Shown one piece after another: positions 5,806 through 7,045 of a stretch of 7,045 nucleotides of DNA; position 1 is the first letter of the stretch, and each line of letters opens with the position of its first letter. The notes under the pieces were generated by a model. That model did not search any database and had not been told where the DNA came from. It worked only from the letters and a program-made list of their open reading frames with translations. The position numbers and the translations under genes were made by a program. Origin of the DNA: JAZNUH01 sp045592225 (lineage in GTDB: Bacteria; Bacillota; Clostridia; UMGS1883; UMGS1540); contig JAZNUH010000144.1 of NCBI GenBank assembly GCA_045592225.1, forward strand, positions 1-7,045. The letters run 5' to 3'.

Positions 5806-6788
5806 ACAGAAATATGAATAAATGGCTTTTGGAAAGAAAGGCTATGCCTATTTTATCATATCCTGCAATATCGCTTATGGGTATAGGTGTAAAAGAGCTT
5901 GTTACAAGCGCGGATAATCTTGCAGAAGCAATGGTTACTGTAGCGGAGCGAACAGACAGTGGTGCGGCGGTGAGTATAATGGACCTATCGGTTGAGGCTG
6001 AATGCTTTGGCGCAAAGGTAAACTTTTTTGAAAATGAGGTGCCGGCAATTGAGGGCAGACTTATAGAGGATATGCAGGCGGCAGAGCAGCTTATTGTACC
6101 CGAAGTGGGCACAGGCAGAAGCGGTATATGTATAGAAGCGGTAAAAAAGGCGGCAACGAAGATAACTGACAGGCCGGTATTCGCCGGTGTTATAGGGCCT
6201 TTTTCCCTTGCCGGAAGATTACTTGATGTAACTGAAATTATGTATGATTGCTATGATGAGCCCGAAAAGGTGCATACCGTACTTCAAAAATGTACAGAGT
6301 TTCTGATAAAGTATTGCCGTGCTTTTAAAGAGGCAGGAGCAGACGGAGTGATAATTGCCGAGCCGTTAACAGGACTGCTTTCGCCCGCGTTGGCGGAGGA
6401 ATTTTCCGAAGAGTATGTTACAAAAATGGTAAGTGCAATAAAGGCAGAGGATTTTTGCGTAATCTATCACAACTGCGGCGGTGGAGTTATTGCAATGATG
6501 GAGTCTATACTGCGTACAGGTGCAAATGCCTATCATTTCGGTAATGCGGTGGATATGGCTGATGTTATAAAAGCAGTGCCGCAGGGCACTGTTGTGATGG
6601 GCAATGTAAGTCCTGTTGAGTGCTTTTGTGAGGGCACGCCCGAACAGGTGAAAAAAGCCGTGGATGAGCTTTTGCAAAAGTGCGGCGGATATGAAGGTTT
6701 TATTCTGTCCTCGGGATGTGACATACCGCACACGGCAAAGTGGGAAAATATAGATGCTTTTTTTAAGGCAGCGGAGGGTATCGGATAA
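5802..6788 (+). CDS. MtaA/MtbA-like zinc methyltransferase (UroD fold), second methyltransferase of the system
   Basis: Predicted cytoplasmic 328-residue enzyme that would move the methyl group from the methyl-corrinoid protein to an acceptor. It aligns by eye with the MtaA/CmuA branch of the UroD superfamily: TSADNLAEAM near the start, then FAGVIGPFSLAGRLLD (127-142), EAGADGVIIAEP (177-188), and IYHNCGG with H223 and C225. SSGCDIPHTAKWEN supplies C306. H223-x-C225 and C306 form the HxC...C zinc set that activates a thiol acceptor in MtaA and MtbA. Those archaeal enzymes use coenzyme M; most Clostridia lack it, so tetrahydrofolate or another acceptor is likelier here, but the sequence does not say which. 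ATG 5802 overlaps the previous stop as ATGA, with GGGGGAG ending 7 nt upstream. M5 is an alternative start but has no better site. It is the last gene of the operon. Confidence 0.88.
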   Translation: MNRNMNKWLLERKAMPILSYPAISLMGIGVKELVTSADNLAEAMVTVAERTDSGAAVSIMDLSVEAECFGAKVNFFENEVPAIEGRLIEDMQAAEQLIVPEVGTGRSGICIEAVKKAATKITDRPVFAGVIGPFSLAGRLLDVTEIMYDCYDEPEKVHTVLQKCTEFLIKYCRAFKEAGADGVIIAEPLTGLLSPALAEEFSEEYVTKMVSAIKAEDFCVIYHNCGGGVIAMMESILRTGANAYHFGNAVDMADVIKAVPQGTVVMGNVSPVECFCEGTPEQVKKAVDELLQKCGGYEGFILSSGCDIPHTAKWENIDAFFKAAEGIG

Positions 6789-6804
6789 TCCGGTACCTTT
6801 TTTT
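6777..6804 (+). terminator. Rho-independent terminator with the operon's stop codon as its loop
   Basis: GGTATCGGA (6777-6785) pairs with TCCGGTACC (6789-6797) through nine pairs, one of them a wobble. The three-base loop TAA (6786-6788) is the stop codon of the last methyltransferase gene. Seven T's follow (6798-6804). The upstream arm encodes the last three residues of the protein. Confidence 0.88.
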
Positions 6805-6833
6805 GTTTAAAAGGCGTAAAAAGCAGTGATGTA

Positions 6834-6862
6834 TTGACTTTTCTTTTGTTTTATGATACCCT
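6834..6862 (+). promoter_or_regulatory. Tentative promoter of the symporter gene
   Basis: TTGACT (6834-6839) is followed at 17 bp by TACCCT (6857-6862), preceded by TGA, an extended -10. The -10 matches consensus only at its first, second and last bases. Alternatives such as TATGAT at 6852 or TATAAG at 6864 fit poorly in spacing. The terminator upstream means the symporter gene needs a promoter in this 100-bp gap. Confidence 0.45.
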
Positions 6863-6901
6863 TTATAAGTAATTGTGTAAAAAACAAAGGCGGAGGTATT
6901 T

Positions 6902-7045
6902 ATGAAAAAAATATTTGGCGGGTACACAAAAACACCCTTGATTTTAAGAATTATTATTGGTCTTGTCATAGGCATATGCTTAGGACTTTGGGTTCCACAG
7001 GCAGGCTTTGTAACAATATTCGGTGATGTGTTTGTAGGCGCACTC
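6902..7045 (+). CDS. Dicarboxylate/amino acid:cation symporter, SstT-like, N-terminal part (cut by window end)
   Basis: The first 48 codons of an open frame that continues past the window. The translation starts MKKIFGGYTKTPLILR, then a hydrophobic first membrane segment (IIIGLVIGICLGLWV), and ends in FGDVFVGAL. The pattern of RIIIGLxxGIxLGLxxP followed by G[DN]xFVGAL is typical of the start of the DAACS family, in particular serine/threonine:sodium symporter SstT. The family transports small acids or amino acids with Na+ or H+ across the cytoplasmic membrane. GGAGG at 6892-6896 lies 5 nt from the ATG. It follows the methyltransferase operon in the same direction but is separated by a terminator, so it is probably a separate unit. 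The substrate cannot be fixed from this fragment, and I give no gene symbol for that reason. Confidence 0.8.
   Translation, partial: MKKIFGGYTKTPLILRIIIGLVIGICLGLWVPQAGFVTIFGDVFVGAL

Noticed and set aside
6574..6591. Perfect hairpin CAGTGCC-GCAG-GGCACTG inside the last methyltransferase gene
   Set aside because: It lies within conserved coding sequence and has no T-tract, so it is not a terminator.
4747..6788. Haem-biosynthetic uroporphyrinogen decarboxylase (HemE) annotation for the two UroD-fold genes
   Set aside because: Both sit in an operon with a corrinoid carrier and no haem genes. One has the HxC...C zinc set of methyltransferases, and neither shows the HemE N-terminal arginine-rich motif.

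Overview
The window looks like a chromosomal segment of an anaerobic, moderately AT-rich Firmicute of the class Clostridia, probably a gut or sediment species. This rests on strong GGAGG-type ribosome binding sites, sigma-A-like promoters, a secreted BspA-like leucine-rich-repeat/Ig-like protein, and a corrinoid methyltransferase cassette of the kind common in acetogens and their relatives. It is a judgement from gene content and signals only; no taxonomic marker is present.

Left part (33-2701): a large secreted protein of 830 residues (signal peptide, leucine-rich repeats, an Ig-like domain, then a long unassigned region) reads rightward. After it comes a short stretch that may hold a gene relic (2565-2651) whose translation carries a WVRLDNAA motif. 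A bidirectional terminator at 2663-2695 separates the left unit from the convergent regulator gene.

Centre (2699-4104): an AraC-type regulator with an N-terminal PocR-like, cysteine-rich sensor domain is transcribed leftward from a perfect consensus promoter (TTGACA, 17 bp, TGC-TATAAT). It is divergent from the cassette. The shared intergenic region carries four CAAAA-type repeats spaced 11-12 bp apart, a plausible operator and/or curved-DNA element. The rightward promoter has a good extended -10 and a poor -35, as expected for an activator-dependent promoter.

Right part (4105-6797): a tight three-gene operon encodes a corrinoid protein (DxHxxG...SxL...GG), a UroD-fold protein without the zinc-ligand Cys/His set, and a MtaA/MtbA-like UroD-fold methyltransferase with an intact HxC...C zinc site. 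The spacing (3-nt gap, then a 4-nt ATGA overlap) indicates co-transcription and translational coupling. The operon ends in a terminator whose loop is the stop codon of the last gene. The simplest model is a methyl-transfer pathway: a first protein demethylates an unknown methylated substrate onto the corrinoid, and the zinc protein passes the methyl group to tetrahydrofolate or another thiol/pterin acceptor. The PocR regulator would sense the substrate. No corrinoid-reactivating ferredoxin (RamA-type) protein is present in the window.

Far right (6902-7045): the first 48 codons of a dicarboxylate/amino acid:cation symporter of the SstT type, with its own ribosome binding site and a tentative promoter. 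The gene runs off the window.
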